NCBI RefSeq assembly: GCF_000264905.1
Contig: NW_006763135.1
Location: forward strand, 1,405,179 to 1,469,178
Length of the DNA: 64,000 nt
Source of the DNA: Stereum hirsutum FP-91666 SS1
Lineage: Eukaryota; Basidiomycota; Agaricomycetes; Russulales; Stereaceae
Direction of reading: 5' to 3'
The translations under genes and the position numbers were made by a program. Under the pieces are notes generated by a model. That model was not told the DNA's origin. It worked only from the letters and a program-made list of their open reading frames with translations, and did not search any database. Below are positions 22,183-33,457 of this stretch, one piece after another (position 1 is the stretch's first letter; each line of letters opens with the position of its first letter).

Positions 22183-24396
22183 TCAAACGCCGACCGATAC
22201 AGGGGTCGCCTGAGTTTCTACCTCCAGTCTCCTTCGTTTCGCCGCTGGACCGTCTGAAGGTTCGGGATCATCGTCCACAACAAGAAGGGGGCTTGGTGGT
22301 GCTGGGTCCACGGGCACCTGAGCAGCGGCTGGTGTACCGGATGCTTGAGCAGGAATGTACTGAGGGGGTCTGCGCATAGGCAAAGGTACAGTTGTAAAAG
22401 GGCCTGACATCGGTATCCTGTCTTTGTCCCGTTCCCGTTTCACGCCCACTTTCGTATCACCGGGCCCGCTGGAAGCTTCTACGCCCTCCTTGACGGTTTT
22501 CACACCAGCGCCATTCTGGCCTGCCGCGCGCTTGCTTGCCTTGCCCTTGCCCTTGACCTTCCCATCCTTCGACTTGATCTTCTCCTTCAAATACTGCACG
22601 ATGTGCCTGTGCAATATATCCAGAGCCTTCTGAGCGCCCAGTGCTTCGAGCTCTTTCAGCTGCTGGGGTGTAAGATGAGCGAAAATGGTCGGATCGAGGT
22701 AGAGCTGATTCTCGTGAAGGACAATCGGAGGAGTGGTAAGATGTGCCGACAATGAGCCTGAAGTCGAAGAGCCGCCAGTCGTTCCGGGAACCGGGCCGAC
22801 GACGATGGGAAGAATGACAGAAGCGGGAATGGGCGGGATCCCGGTGGCAGAAGATGAATTTGTCGATGGTGAGGCATTGTTCGAAGAAACAGTTGCTGCT
22901 GCTGCTGCTGCTGCCGTCGAGAGGGTGTGCGGAACAGCAGGCGGCGGTGAAGAAGCTGCCGTTGACAATGATTCCGATGTGGATGCGGACGCAGAGTTCG
23001 CCGCTGGCGGTGCCTGTGGCGCTGAGGACAGATTGGGTGGCACACTGATGGGTTCTGTCTTGACCACGGGTTCCGTCTTCACGATAGGGGGTATCTGAGA
23101 AGGAGCAGGTCTGAACGCTAGGGGCGTCGAAGTTAAAGGCGGGGGGAGAGGTGCACCCTTCAAATCACCCTTAACACTCCGCTTCAAAGCAGGCTCGAGG
23201 TTCGAAGCTCCGCCCTTGGGTTTCTTCCCGCTGGTTTTCCCGGCTGTAGAGGACGTGCCAGAGTTTCCCGCAAGTGCCCGAGCCTCTTGCTCCTCGAATA
23301 AGCGTTCGCAATCCTCTGACACTGTCCAATAGTAGCCTTTGCCCCGTTCTCCAGCAGACCGCTCCTGCTTCGTAAACGCGCGATTCGAAGACAGGTTGTG
23401 TCGGACGGATTTCTATATGCGAGAGAAAAAAATCATTACATCGGGAAACGGTAAACATGTGATGAACAACGCACCTCCCAGGCTTTATCTTCGTTGAACC
23501 GATACCAATCGTAGTGGTCCTTGATCCAACTGAGAATGTCTTGCAGTGTTCCCTTGCCACCAAGAGTCTTGATAGCACGATAACAGAGCTGAGCGTAAGT
23601 GAATTGCGGCTTTGGTGGCATAACCTCGGGTTTTGGACGGGGTGGAGAGACATCTGCATCTGAGGCCTTGCGTTTCTTAGATGCCTGCTTCGACTTGCCA
23701 ATGATGTTCGAATTAGGGAGTTGAGGAGGATCTGGTATGGGCGGAGCTTTGATTGGTGAAGCGGGCGTGTCGTGTACTGGAGGAGGTGACACGGAGGGAA
23801 TGGAGGAAGGTGGCGAGAATGAAGTGATGTCCACGGATGGCGAGCGTGGACGGTTGAAGGAAGATGCATGAGATGACGGTGAGGGAGAGTCTTCCGGTAT
23901 CGGTGGCGGCGGGAGCACAAAGTGGAATGTGCGGGATGCTATCTGTATCTGAGACCTGGCGTTATGGCCACAAATGAGTTGACTTGAGTCTTGGGCAAGT
24001 GAGGATAGTGACGTACCGTTCTCCCAAAGGAACCTTGCTGCCCTTCCCAGACCATGCGCCATCAACCCAAGCCCCGTTTCTTCCCAATACGGCGAGAACA
24101 AAACGTTCCTCATCCTCCTCATATTCAATCTTCGCGTGAAGCCTCGAGACGCTCTTCAAGGGACCCAGATCAACGTCCACCTGGGCTTGTTCGGAAGAGG
24201 AGGCAGTCGAGTTGGGAATGCATCGACGTCCGATGGTGACGGTCAGTGTCTGGAGGTAGTAGGTGAAGCTGGGAAAGACGAGACTGTAGTAGGCGCTGAT
24301 CTTGTCTGGCATGATTTCTTGGCCTTCAAAGGGGGTGTCGCCAATGACAGCGGTGGCAGCAAGAGCGTCCGGGGGAGAGGCGGTGCGGGTATCCAT
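22183..24396 (-). CDS. FHA and forkhead domain transcription factor (Fhl1-like)
   Basis: Three exons on the minus strand: 24396-24017, 23955-23475 and 23412-22183 (696 residues). An FHA domain fills about residues 30-150 (ITVGRRC-type start read as VTIGRRCIPNS, then VSRLHAKIEYEEDEERFVLAVLGRNGAWVDG). After a Pro/Ser-rich linker a forkhead domain follows (FTYAQLCYRAIKTLGGKGTL, WIKDHYDWYRFNEDKAWEKS, VRHNLSSNRAF, GKGYYWTV). The C-terminal half is disordered with Ala, Pro and Ser runs; a (CTG)n stretch near 22890-22915 encodes an Ala tract. The FHA-then-forkhead order matches fungal Fhl1, a regulator of ribosomal-protein genes, and also animal FOXK. Nuclear. Confidence 0.88.
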
Positions 24397-24587
24397 TGTT
24401 GAGACGGGAACCTATGTGTTATAGGGCAGCTCTGTGGTGGTGGAGGGGAGCAAGTTCGTCAGTGGCGGACGAGAGACACAAATGACCGTTGACTCTACAC
24501 GTTCGTCCCGAAACGGCGAGCACGTGAGCAAGTCCTGCCTCTTCCGTCCGCCTGCCGAACACAGGCGTCCCTTCTCCCTCCTCCGTC

Positions 24588-25418
24588 ATGTCCACCTCCG
24601 AAGCTGTTTTTAACTCTGCGACAGACACAGTCAACGACCTTGCAGATCGCAATGTCGACAGTACTGAATCCGATGTACGACTCATAACTATACTCATTGG
24701 TTTTAAGTCCTGACCAGCTGCTTCAGGTCCGCTATGCCGCCTACGGTGCTCGGCTTCGTACCGCGTTGAGGGCCACCCACCGATACGTCGCATACGTTCG
24801 TACACTAATTCCTCCCATTATCCCTTGATCTTCACATCTCACTCACACTCAGACCAGTGATATCGGAGAGGCTTTCCGCCCCATCGTACCTCCTCGATTA
24901 GTCTCCGCTGCGTACGGAATCTCCTGGATGTACCTCATCGGGTCTGCTCCCTTTTCTTGCCTGCCGCCATCTCTGCCACTTATCGGTTCGACCTTTTCTC
25001 CAGAGATGTAAGCTACGAGTCTTGGAAGGCACGCAGACGAGGCCCTACTCCTCTCGAGGCTGTTCACTTTTCAGAACCAACACGCATAGGGATGGTCGCT
25101 GTGAAAAGAGCGGCATTCCAGAGTATTGCCTCCATGTAAGCGCCTACGTCATCACCGCATCATAGGATTTTTCTGACTGCACATCCATATAGGGCTCTTC
25201 CTGCCTTGACCATACACACTGCAGTGAAGCAGGCGAAGAAAGCCTTTGACAAATCCAAAAACACTCGACTCCGAGTCTGGGGTCCCACCTTCACCGGCCT
25301 CGCTATCGTCCCCGTCCTTCCGTATCTGTTTGACCACCCAGTTGAAGTAGCGACAGATCGTGCCTTCGAATGGATAGAGCGCAGGATCGCTGCACGTCAG
25401 GACGCGAAGGACGTCTGA
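24588..25418 (+). CDS. Mitochondrial fission process protein 1 (MTFP1/MTP18) homologue
   Basis: Five exons: 24588-24674, 24727-24795, 24853-24941, 25004-25135 and 25193-25418 (200 residues). The sequence follows the MTFP1 family: RYAAYGARLRTALRATHRYVAYTSDIGEAFRP, then a first membrane segment (LVSAAYGISWMYLIGDVSYE), FQSIASMALPALTIHTAVK, and a C-terminal LRVWGPTFTGLAIVPVLPYLFDHPVE. In animals this inner-membrane protein promotes mitochondrial fission. It starts 191 bp from the forkhead gene, in the opposite direction. Confidence 0.93.
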
Positions 25419-26119
25419 TCTACTCTGTTCTGGAGGCTAAAGTCTCCCTTAGACTTACCCAATCTTACAAGGACGGTTTTCAACACTTTCAGTGACTTTG
25501 TTTTACTAGAACCCAATACATCCCTGACATGCCGTGATCTCGACACAAGAGATCGTATTTCCGCTACGACTCCTTCTTCATCGTCTCAAACCTGATCGCG
25601 GTGTTTAAGGCGGCCGTCGACAATGCCGCTGGTCTAGCGGTAAGATGTTATCATGGTCTGAGCGCTTCATGCTTGCCACTTTTCCCACTGGGATCCCATC
25701 AACACCACACTCAAATGCATGAATTCCTTAATGCGCAGGAGAGATACAGGCCGCTCATTGACAATTCCTGCGAGGCAAATTGAAGAGGGACTCAGGTTCT
25801 CACAACGTTTGCATATTCAGAATGGTTGGGACCAATGCGGATACCAAAGCCAGATGGAATATCCCGACACATCAGCGTGAACCTTCGCAAATGATCAAAC
25901 AGCCGTTTTCTTGCGCTATGCTCGGGGTAGAGGAATAGTGATTTTGTGACACAAATAAATTTAGCCGCTTGAGAACTGAACAAGCGCCACTGCAGGGCCA
26001 CCGGGGTCTGCCGAAGGAAGTCGCGTTCGAGGACGTCCGACGACCGTTGCGCGGCAGCTCAACTGGTCGCTCCGTCACTATACCCTATTCTCAATTGCAT
26101 ACCCATTCTGCAAACCAAG
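25419..26119. other. Intergenic region (701 bp)
   Basis: 3' flank of the MTFP1-like gene and promoter of NUF2. Short frames on both strands do not read as protein families. No repeat noticed. Confidence 0.5.
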
Positions 26120-28042
26120 ATGACTCTGGTACAACAATATATGTATCCTTTGATGGATCCCATTGACATCATCGAATCCTTTGCCGACTGGAGCATCTCC
26201 ATCACCCAACAACAACTCTCAAGACCCTCCGCCGACTTCGTCACCTACATTTACGCCGCGTGCGTCCGTCAAGTCACTGGAATACTGCAGGAGAATCTGG
26301 AAGAGGCGGTCACGAATGTACTGAGAGAAAGCGACGATCCCAATCCAGTACGTTCATGCTGAAGTTCTGACCAGCACATGTGGTAGAACTGACAATTATC
26401 TTCGTGAATTGCGAGTGTAGGACCTGTACGGGAGTGCTTTGAGCGCAAATCTCATGACATTCCACATGTCAGTCTTTCGAGGACTTCAAATCTGGCATGA
26501 CCTGTTATTAACTGCTCAATCGTGGCAGAATGCGGCTGGCGGACGCTGCCAAGTTTCCGGACTTTACAGCAAAGGACCTCACCGCTCCCGATCCCTCTCG
26601 GACCCGCAACATCCTCTCAGCCTTTATCAACTTCATAAAGTTTACAGAACAACGCCAACCGTTCATTAACTCCCTACGAAACGAATCCGCACGTCTGGCA
26701 GAAGAACGGGCCACTGTGCAGAGACAGCTGGATATTACAAGGCGGGAACTGGCCGCAGCGAGGTAAAGACGACACACCGCCTTTTGAGTTTACAGAGTTC
26801 AGAATCTAATGTTTCATGCGTTTCTTGTCATTCAGGGCCAAATTGGCGGAGGACGCGCCTATGTGCGAGGCTCTGGAGAAGGAAAACGATGAAATGAGCG
26901 CCCAGATGATCTCGAAAAAGCAGATACAGGTGGCACTTATGAGCGACTGCAACTCGCTAAAGGAGGAGAAGAAGGCAATCATAAGAAGGAAGGCAAGTCC
27001 ACTGTCCGGCCTATGTTATTCCTGCGCCGTTTTTACTCACGTTCACATTCCCACATCTTGTCCGGTTGTACTGGTCCAGGAAGTCATTCATAAAGAAAGC
27101 AAACTTGCGGCCGACGCCGTCAACCGCACGCGTCAGCGGATAGTGCAATCACCTGAGCGAATTAAGCGAACCATTACGACCATGGGTGCGACTGCGTCCG
27201 AAGACAAGAGAACTCTCGCAGCACAACAGGCGAAGGAGAATGATCTGCGATCAAAGAATAATGCGTTCCTCTCCATTGAGAAGGTAAGCGTCCTGTAACA
27301 CTCTAACCATAGCTGCACACCTTCACCCAACTCAACTGAACGTCGACGCTAAACGATCTCTGTCACTTTCAGGACGTCGCATCATGTCTCGATCAGTTGA
27401 GGACCATGGAGAAAGATATCCAAGCGCTTGAGATCGCGAGGAAGAATCTTACGACGACTAAAGACCTCGTTGACCAGAAGAAGATTGAGCGAACAGAATT
27501 GGAACTTAGGATTGAGGTATGCAATCCGTTCTCTCTAGCCCTCCCGCACCTCACTGACCGCGAGTCAAAACTCTAAGCGCGTTCACAAGCAATTGTCGAA
27601 TGCGCAGGAGAAGCTCGAGCGAGCTCAGAGGCACGCCGAGGATAAACGGACAGCGAGCCAGCAAACTATCGAGCGGCTACAACGTGAATACGAGGAAATG
27701 GTGTTGGAGCGTAGGGATAATGATAAGCAAGTCGAGGCTGTACGAGGAGAAGCGGATGATATTGAGCGCAAGGTATGCTCTATTCTTCACGGTCATTCTA
27801 CTGCAGTCTCAGCTGACCGAATGATTCAAAATCGAACGCCAGATGGCCGCACATCTGAAAGAAAGTGAAACGGAGATCAACGGTCTGCTTGCTCAATACT
27901 GGAAGCTACGGCACGAGACAGGTTTGTTTCTTTCTTGCTGTCTACCTACTACAGTTTACTCAACTTTCGCCATTCTGCTACCGCAGAGGTCTACATGGAA
28001 ACGCTCGCAAACAAGCTTGGGATCCAGGTCAGCGCTATTTGA
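26120..28042 (+). CDS. NUF2: Kinetochore protein Nuf2
   Basis: Nine exons: 26120-26347, 26421-26467, 26529-26762, 26836-26992, 27080-27283, 27373-27516, 27578-27772, 27843-27921 and 27987-28042 (447 residues). The N-terminus has the Nuf2 calponin-homology pattern (PLMDPIDIIESF, then AAKFPDFTAKDLTAPDPSRT and LSAFINFIKFTEQR), followed by about 300 residues of coiled coil. Nuf2 pairs with Ndc80 in the Ndc80 complex that attaches kinetochores to microtubules. The ATG at 26120 is used; a second in-frame ATG at 26141 would also give a normal N-terminus. The intron at 26993-27079 has a GC donor (AAG|GCAAGT). Confidence 0.93.
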
Positions 28043-28624
28043 GACACAGGTTCCTTGTTGCTCGTACTCTTGTATTTTAGGCTCTCTGCACTGTCTGTAT
28101 TTGTTCGGTATACCCGCGCTTGCTCATTGTATTTCTCGTTACTCAACACTGGAGTCTGAAGTGCCATATCCACTTCGCTTCATTGGCATTTCAGAAGAAC
28201 AGTCTTGTACCTTGAACCGCAGCCCTCACGCAAGATTTCTGTATGCGATGATACTTACATGATTCGCACTTCACGCCACTCTTTCGACCGCTTCACCCAG
28301 TCCAGACAGCAGGGCCAGCTGAGTACCAGTGGTTGAAGTTAATGGCTGGTAGACAATAAGACAGAAAGAACGAAACTTACGTGTGGAGTAACCGGTGAAA
28401 TTAGACGGAAGGTCGTGGATGTCTAGAGGCTTGAGCTGAGTCGCGTTACATACAGTGATCCACCGGTCCTTTGGGCACCACTACTCCTTTGGGCAGTGTT
28501 GCTCCTGCCATGGGCCTTCATCCGGCCTACGACAAAATATAATAAAATTCAAAATCAAATCCGGAAGCATCGAAAGCTCCCCAAACATGTCCAATTTTAC
28601 ATGCATGCGGAATAAGAGGACGAG

Positions 28625-29180
28625 CCAAGAGGTGTGCGGAATTGGAATCGGGCACACAGCTCGGACATTCGGCTACAGGATTCTCACGAGGGGGGTTGTC
28701 GTAAACATGCCTCGGCTCCTTCTGAATTACCATTTTGGGCTGCGTGGCCGATCCGAGAGCGTCAATGTGGCCCGCGCCGTTCTGTGATATAACCATTGCT
28801 TCATGCAGAAATATCCTTCTAGGACTTCAATAGACCTTATATGTTTCAAGTTTACTTGAAACTCGTTGGCGGAAGATCTGTCCGATCTGCCAATGAGATT
28901 TCGCGAAAAATTCCAAGTTTTCACTAACATATAAGCCCTAATGTCGGTGTCTTACATCAAAATACATTGGTTCTGAAAAGTTAAATGAGCTGAAATACTC
29001 ATGAGTGGCTCTCCAGACTTACAAACATCGCAGTGCCACTCGACTTCATGCGCGTCTGCCCCGCCGCTCGCATTGCGCAAAGCTGCCTTTTAGGGCAACG
29101 TTACGACAACCTCCCCCCCGTGGGAATCAAATAGCCGAAGACCTTCCCATGTCCGGGATTGCAATTCCGCACACCTCTTG
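28625..29180. repeat. Diverged inverted repeat pair (about 80 bp arms)
   Basis: The reverse complement of 28625-28705 aligns by eye at roughly 70% identity with 29101-29180. Shared blocks are TTACGACAACC, TAGCCGAA and a 20-bp core around AATTCCGCACACCTCTTGG. The arms are 395 bp apart. No clear target duplication was seen. Confidence 0.6.
28836..28935. repeat. Imperfect 100-bp palindrome
   Basis: The ends CTTATATGTT / AACATATAAG are inverted copies. Inner pairs include GGCGGAAGATC against GATCTGCC, and a further small palindrome TTCAAGTTTACTTGAA sits in the left arm. It could form a long hairpin, so it is probably a small foldback element. Confidence 0.6.
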
Positions 29181-29519
29181 GGACGAGCCATTGCGAAGGG
29201 GCTCTTTTCGGCATTCTCCGTTTTGGGCACTCTTTTTTACACTCTGCAGGTGGAAGAAATTGTTGTTGTCGTCCAGGTCAATAACAAAGTCGACTCTTAG
29301 GTTCATTTAGAGTAATTCAAATGAGAAGGAAATGGCTGAAAATGTTGTCTCGTGCGAGATGGAGGATGTTGCATTTTGCTGCCCAAAGGTCGCCGCCTCG
29401 CGAGTTTCGGTGCCGAGTCCCGTGACACGCGGCGACGTTACCTCAGTGCCACAAAGTCTTTTCACCATCTAATTTTCTTGCATACACGTCTCTGTGCTTT
29501 ACCTGCTTGAATCTTGAAC

Positions 29520-30762
29520 ATGTCTACTACGGAAGTGCTGACGATACAGACCGCCGAAGTCCGTGTCAAGGACTCTACGCACAAGAAGAAACACGCTCGC
29601 ACTGAAAAGTCATCCAAGACGCCACAGTCCGACCAGGATGGGCTAGGGCCTGAGGCGGAGAGGAAAAGGAAGAGAAAGAAAGAGAAGGATGCGGAGGCCG
29701 AAAATCCTGGACAGGAGAAGGATAGGAAGGCCAAAAAGCGGGCCAAACAGGAGGATAAGCAGCTTGGCGCGCAGACTGGTGAGCCCACTCAGGCTGAACA
29801 ATCCGTCGGTGTGGATACGCCCGAACTCTCCAAAAAAGAGAAGAAGGGAAAGAAACACAGTGGGAGCGTGAAGTCAGACGCCGAAGAACATATTGTTCAG
29901 GAGGAGGACATTGGGGAGAGTCATGAGAGGGCTACCGAGAAGGAGCTGAAGCGTGCGAGGAAGGAGGCAAGGAGGCAAGAGAAAGCAGATCGTGTTGCGT
30001 CTAAAGATGCAGCGGCTGTAGATTCACCCGATTCCGTGGAGAAGAAGAAAAACAAGGATGAAAAGAAACGGAAACCCGAATCTGACGAAGCCGTCAAAAA
30101 ACCCAAGAAACGGCGTACTAGTACTGGTGTGGCCCAGGATATCCCCAATCCCGAAGAAGATTCTGAGCTTCCCGAACAAGCTCGCAAAGGTGCGTTCTTT
30201 TTATCGTGTCTGGATTCACAATTAGGCAATACGTGATCGTTCTGATACTATGTACTGGATGATAGCGCTGTCGTATGCCTATGCTCAGTTCGCCGATGAG
30301 ACAAACTGGAAGTTCAACAAGGCAAGACAAAACTGGCTGTTACGAAACTTGTGGGCAGAGAGTAACGTACGCGTTGTCCACCAATATTCCCTTCTCATAC
30401 GCTCCAGTTTAATCTACATCATACTATGCAGATGCCGGACAAGTTCATGCCGCTCCTCAGCAAATATTTTGCGAAGGTCCAGGGTGGCGTCCGGGAGGCA
30501 AGTGCAATTCTCGAAATCCCTCCTCTATCTATCTCTACGCTGCCTTCTTCATCTGCTCACCCCAGAACTCTCGCAGAATCTTATTAAAACCTGCCAAGAC
30601 CGCCTCGCCATGCCAGTCGCGGTGACCTCCTCGGAAGTCGATACCTCACCTACTGAGGCACCTCAAAATGTTACTGAACCAGCTTCGACCACTCTCTCTA
30701 CAACATCGGAGGCAATGCACTCACGAGCGAGGACTATCTTGGAGGCCCTCGGTGTCAGCTAA
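29520..30762 (+). CDS. WKF-domain protein (C7orf50-like)
   Basis: Four exons: 29520-30189, 30266-30366, 30432-30497 and 30577-30762 (340 residues). The first about 220 residues are charged and repeat-poor, full of KKEK/KRKR clusters typical of nucleolar proteins. Then comes a WKF domain: YAQFADETNWKFNKARQNWL, LRNLWAESNMPDKFMPLLSK and YFAKVQGGVREN. The family (human C7orf50) is nucleolar and thought to act in ribosome biogenesis, but its role is poorly defined. The intron at 30498-30576 uses a GC donor (GAG|GCAAGT); the WKF domain reads correctly only with that site. The 3' end faces the GH71 gene 61 bp away. Confidence 0.87.
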
Positions 30763-30823
30763 ATGTACCCATGCATCATGCATCTTTTGCACCTTCGGCC
30801 AAGCGTATAGCCATGATTATCAT

Positions 30824-32974
30824 CTACGTCGATTCGGCTACAAATACGTTGAAGTTGTATACGTTCGGTCGATCCGTGAAGCAAAAGTCCGAGTCTGTGG
30901 TGTGAATCTCTGCCACTTGCTCCTCGTCACGATCCATTCTTGCATGTATGCCCCCACCGACTACTAGAGGACACGATAATTTCGACACTCCCTGCCTCAC
31001 TTTTACCCAATGTGGTCCTCTTGAATCTGATAATGACCATAGGGCGACATCCGATGGGGCCTTCGCAAGAATGACAACCCAGAACATATCCTTCGTCTAG
31101 TCAAGTTCACGTCATCTAGTGCCGACAATGGAATATTGGAATAACGTACGAGTTCCCAGCCTGCAGGCCTGCCAACAGTGTCTGTTCTTGCGTCGGAATC
31201 TCTCTTGTGGGGCCTGCCCCACACCCAGATCTTGTCTTCAGTTACCTGAGGCATGTTACCTCTGCCTCGCTGCGAATCCTTGAATGCATCAATGAAGTGC
31301 TTGTTGAGCGTTAGCCATGCGGTATGAGGGAACCCGTCGACCCAGGCTTGACTGTTTGGTTGAGAACCGTGGATGGGCCCCATGTAGTGCGATTCGCCGT
31401 AATCTACATTGCCGACACGGTCAGCCGGACAGCAGCACATAAGCCAAGTGCGTGAAATGGGAACAAAGAACGCACCGTTCCAGGACAGAAGTTGGACAAT
31501 GTCGATCTGCGAACGGCGGCTCAAAATGTACTCCCAACGGCGAACTAGTAGCCAATCGTCAGAATGATAGATCCACTGCATTCAGCCATTACAGTTTAGT
31601 AACAGCATAGAGAGAAGTCGCAGCAGTTAGACAGACGTTCTTGGTCCACGAGTCTTCTCCATAATGCTGTTTGCCAGTTAGCAGTCGCTACGCAGCCAGT
31701 CACTAAGTGTGCCACTTACTGTGAAGAACCATGGTGAGAGAGCGGCCATATAAGTTCGATCGCCAAGGTTAGCGAGGTGATAGTCGTCGCTATCTAGCTT
31801 AGGGCAATGAATATCCGACGGAGGAGAACGAGGCGATAGGTGTAAGGGCCATGAGCCATTCCACTAAAAGTATCACGATCAGAAGATGGCGACGACGAAT
31901 ACAATATGCGCAGAACTTCACATGGAATATTCCGTCGAGCTTCGAGAGACTGTGATATGTGGCGGGGTCGATGAAGAAGGCGGGGACGAAATGGATCTAA
32001 TGAACGAGGATACATTTCAGTTGGATTTCGAGAAGTACGAGATAATACTTGTATACGGGGGTGATCTGTTTGAGGACGGAGAGAACATAACTCCAACCCT
32101 CTGCCATGGTATCGTGTCCGAACCTGATCCTACTGGTGAGCAACGCTTTATAAAATGTCGTGGAACACCCTTCTGACCTGCATTGATCCCCAGCAAACGT
32201 AGAAATCAATACCTTGCCTTTATATTTCATTTGGCAGGCATGACTTGCAAATCTCTTCACGTACTTCCGCAGAAGCTCGACGTCGTCAGCGGTGTGCCCT
32301 GGAATGGATCTGAACAAAAGACATCCATGGGGGCGACGTCGATAGCCTCCTCAACATTAAAGTCATCGTCGAGACATCAAAAGTGCACTTACGCCATGTC
32401 AAAGCTGAAGAATAGCTTGAAGGCCTCGCGGTCGGGCTGCATGAGTTTCTCAGCAGTGGCATAACAATCCGCCACGCGATCGAGTTGCCAATCTTCACTG
32501 CCAACGTTCAACGCAAAACCATCGCTAGAGCCGAGAGCAGACCTTGAGTAGACGGAGGGGACAATCGAAATGCCAGCCACTCACAAGCCATGGAAGCTCG
32601 CCAGCGAGATGTCCACCTCCCAATCCGCTTGTGTGTAGGTCTTGTACGAGGGACGATTGGCAACTTCATTGTGGGGCATTACACCGATGAATAAGGAGCG
32701 GAGCTCACGTATGTGTTCCCGACCATGAAACTGTAATTCAACCATGGTCAGGACTTCAGTAAATCACTTCAGGGCACCTGGAAGAGCGATGCTACGTGGT
32801 GGCCCACCAGTCCATACCACCCACCAGAAAGAAGAATACGTACTGGGCGACTACAAGTTTCTCTGTCAAGTTCAAGTTGGCGTTAATACTGGCAGTACGC
32901 AGCGGCGGTTTGTGACTTGTCGCTCTTATTCCCTTTGCTGGCCGTGCCAAGGAGTTCACAAGTGATGAAAACAT
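30824..32974 (-). CDS. Glycoside hydrolase family 71 (alpha-1,3-glucanase)
   Basis: Twelve exons on the minus strand: 32974-32844, 32730-32709, 32640-32585, 32524-32393, 32309-32178, 32123-32057, 31996-31922, 31863-31720, 31666-31637, 31575-31476, 31403-31150 and 31096-30824 (471 residues). Blocks typical of GH71 are present: KLVVAHFMVGNTY, DISLASFHGFDGFALNVGSED, VLISTFAGDQC, HFVPAFFIDPATY, SPWFFTHYGEDSWTKN, VQLLSWNDYGESHYMGPI and a YNFNVFVAE ending. GH71 enzymes cut alpha-1,3-glucan of fungal cell walls, in remodelling or mycoparasitism. No secretion signal is visible at the chosen ATG (MFSSLVNSLARPAKG); an upstream exon may be missing, or the enzyme may stay inside the cell. Confidence 0.9.
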
Positions 32975-33457
32975 CTTCAAGGTCGTGGTTGATATACTTC
33001 AAAGAGCCGGAGGTGAAGTGCTCATCGAAGTGGGTACCAGGACTGTCGCAGATTGAACGAACTTGGTCGGAGATCCGAACGGCGAAGTGTGCTCGATTAT
33101 TGGCGGAGTTTTATGTAAATGTGTGTCCGCACGCCACTTCTTCCGATTCGCAGCGACAGCACCCAGTTCCTACCTATCGTTCTTGGACTGATTTTGGTGT
33201 GTAGAGCAAGCTATCAGACTAGACGAGATCGTCAACAGATGAGCAACGTGTATTGCAACGCCGCCACGACGAGTGGTACAACAAACGACTTCCTCCAAAA
33301 TAAGTATATCCAAAAAGTCGACGCAACGGGAATGATGTCGGAAACAATGAACACCGTGCGTACGACATTGGAGAAAAAGCAACAGAACAACAAAATCGAC
33401 GGTAACCAAGCAAGCAAACAATAAATGGACAGCGAACTGGAAGAAGGGACTTCACAT
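32975..33457. other. Intergenic region (483 bp)
   Basis: Upstream flank of the GH71 gene and 3' flank of HEM1, both on the minus strand. I looked here for a signal-peptide exon of GH71 and saw none. Confidence 0.5.

Larger units (their letters stand above)
28043..29519. other. Gene-poor stretch (1.5 kb) with inverted repeats
   Basis: No supported gene. It holds a diverged inverted repeat (28625-28705 against 29101-29180) with a separate 100-bp palindrome between the arms (28836-28935). Two direct copies of TCCTTTGGGCA occur near 28470-28495. It is probably decayed mobile DNA plus the promoter of the gene at 29520. Confidence 0.5.

Noticed and set aside
28266..28440. Two minus-strand exon-like pieces joined by a GTAAGT...CAG intron
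   Set aside because: The readable frame is under 50 codons, has a stop just upstream and matches nothing known.
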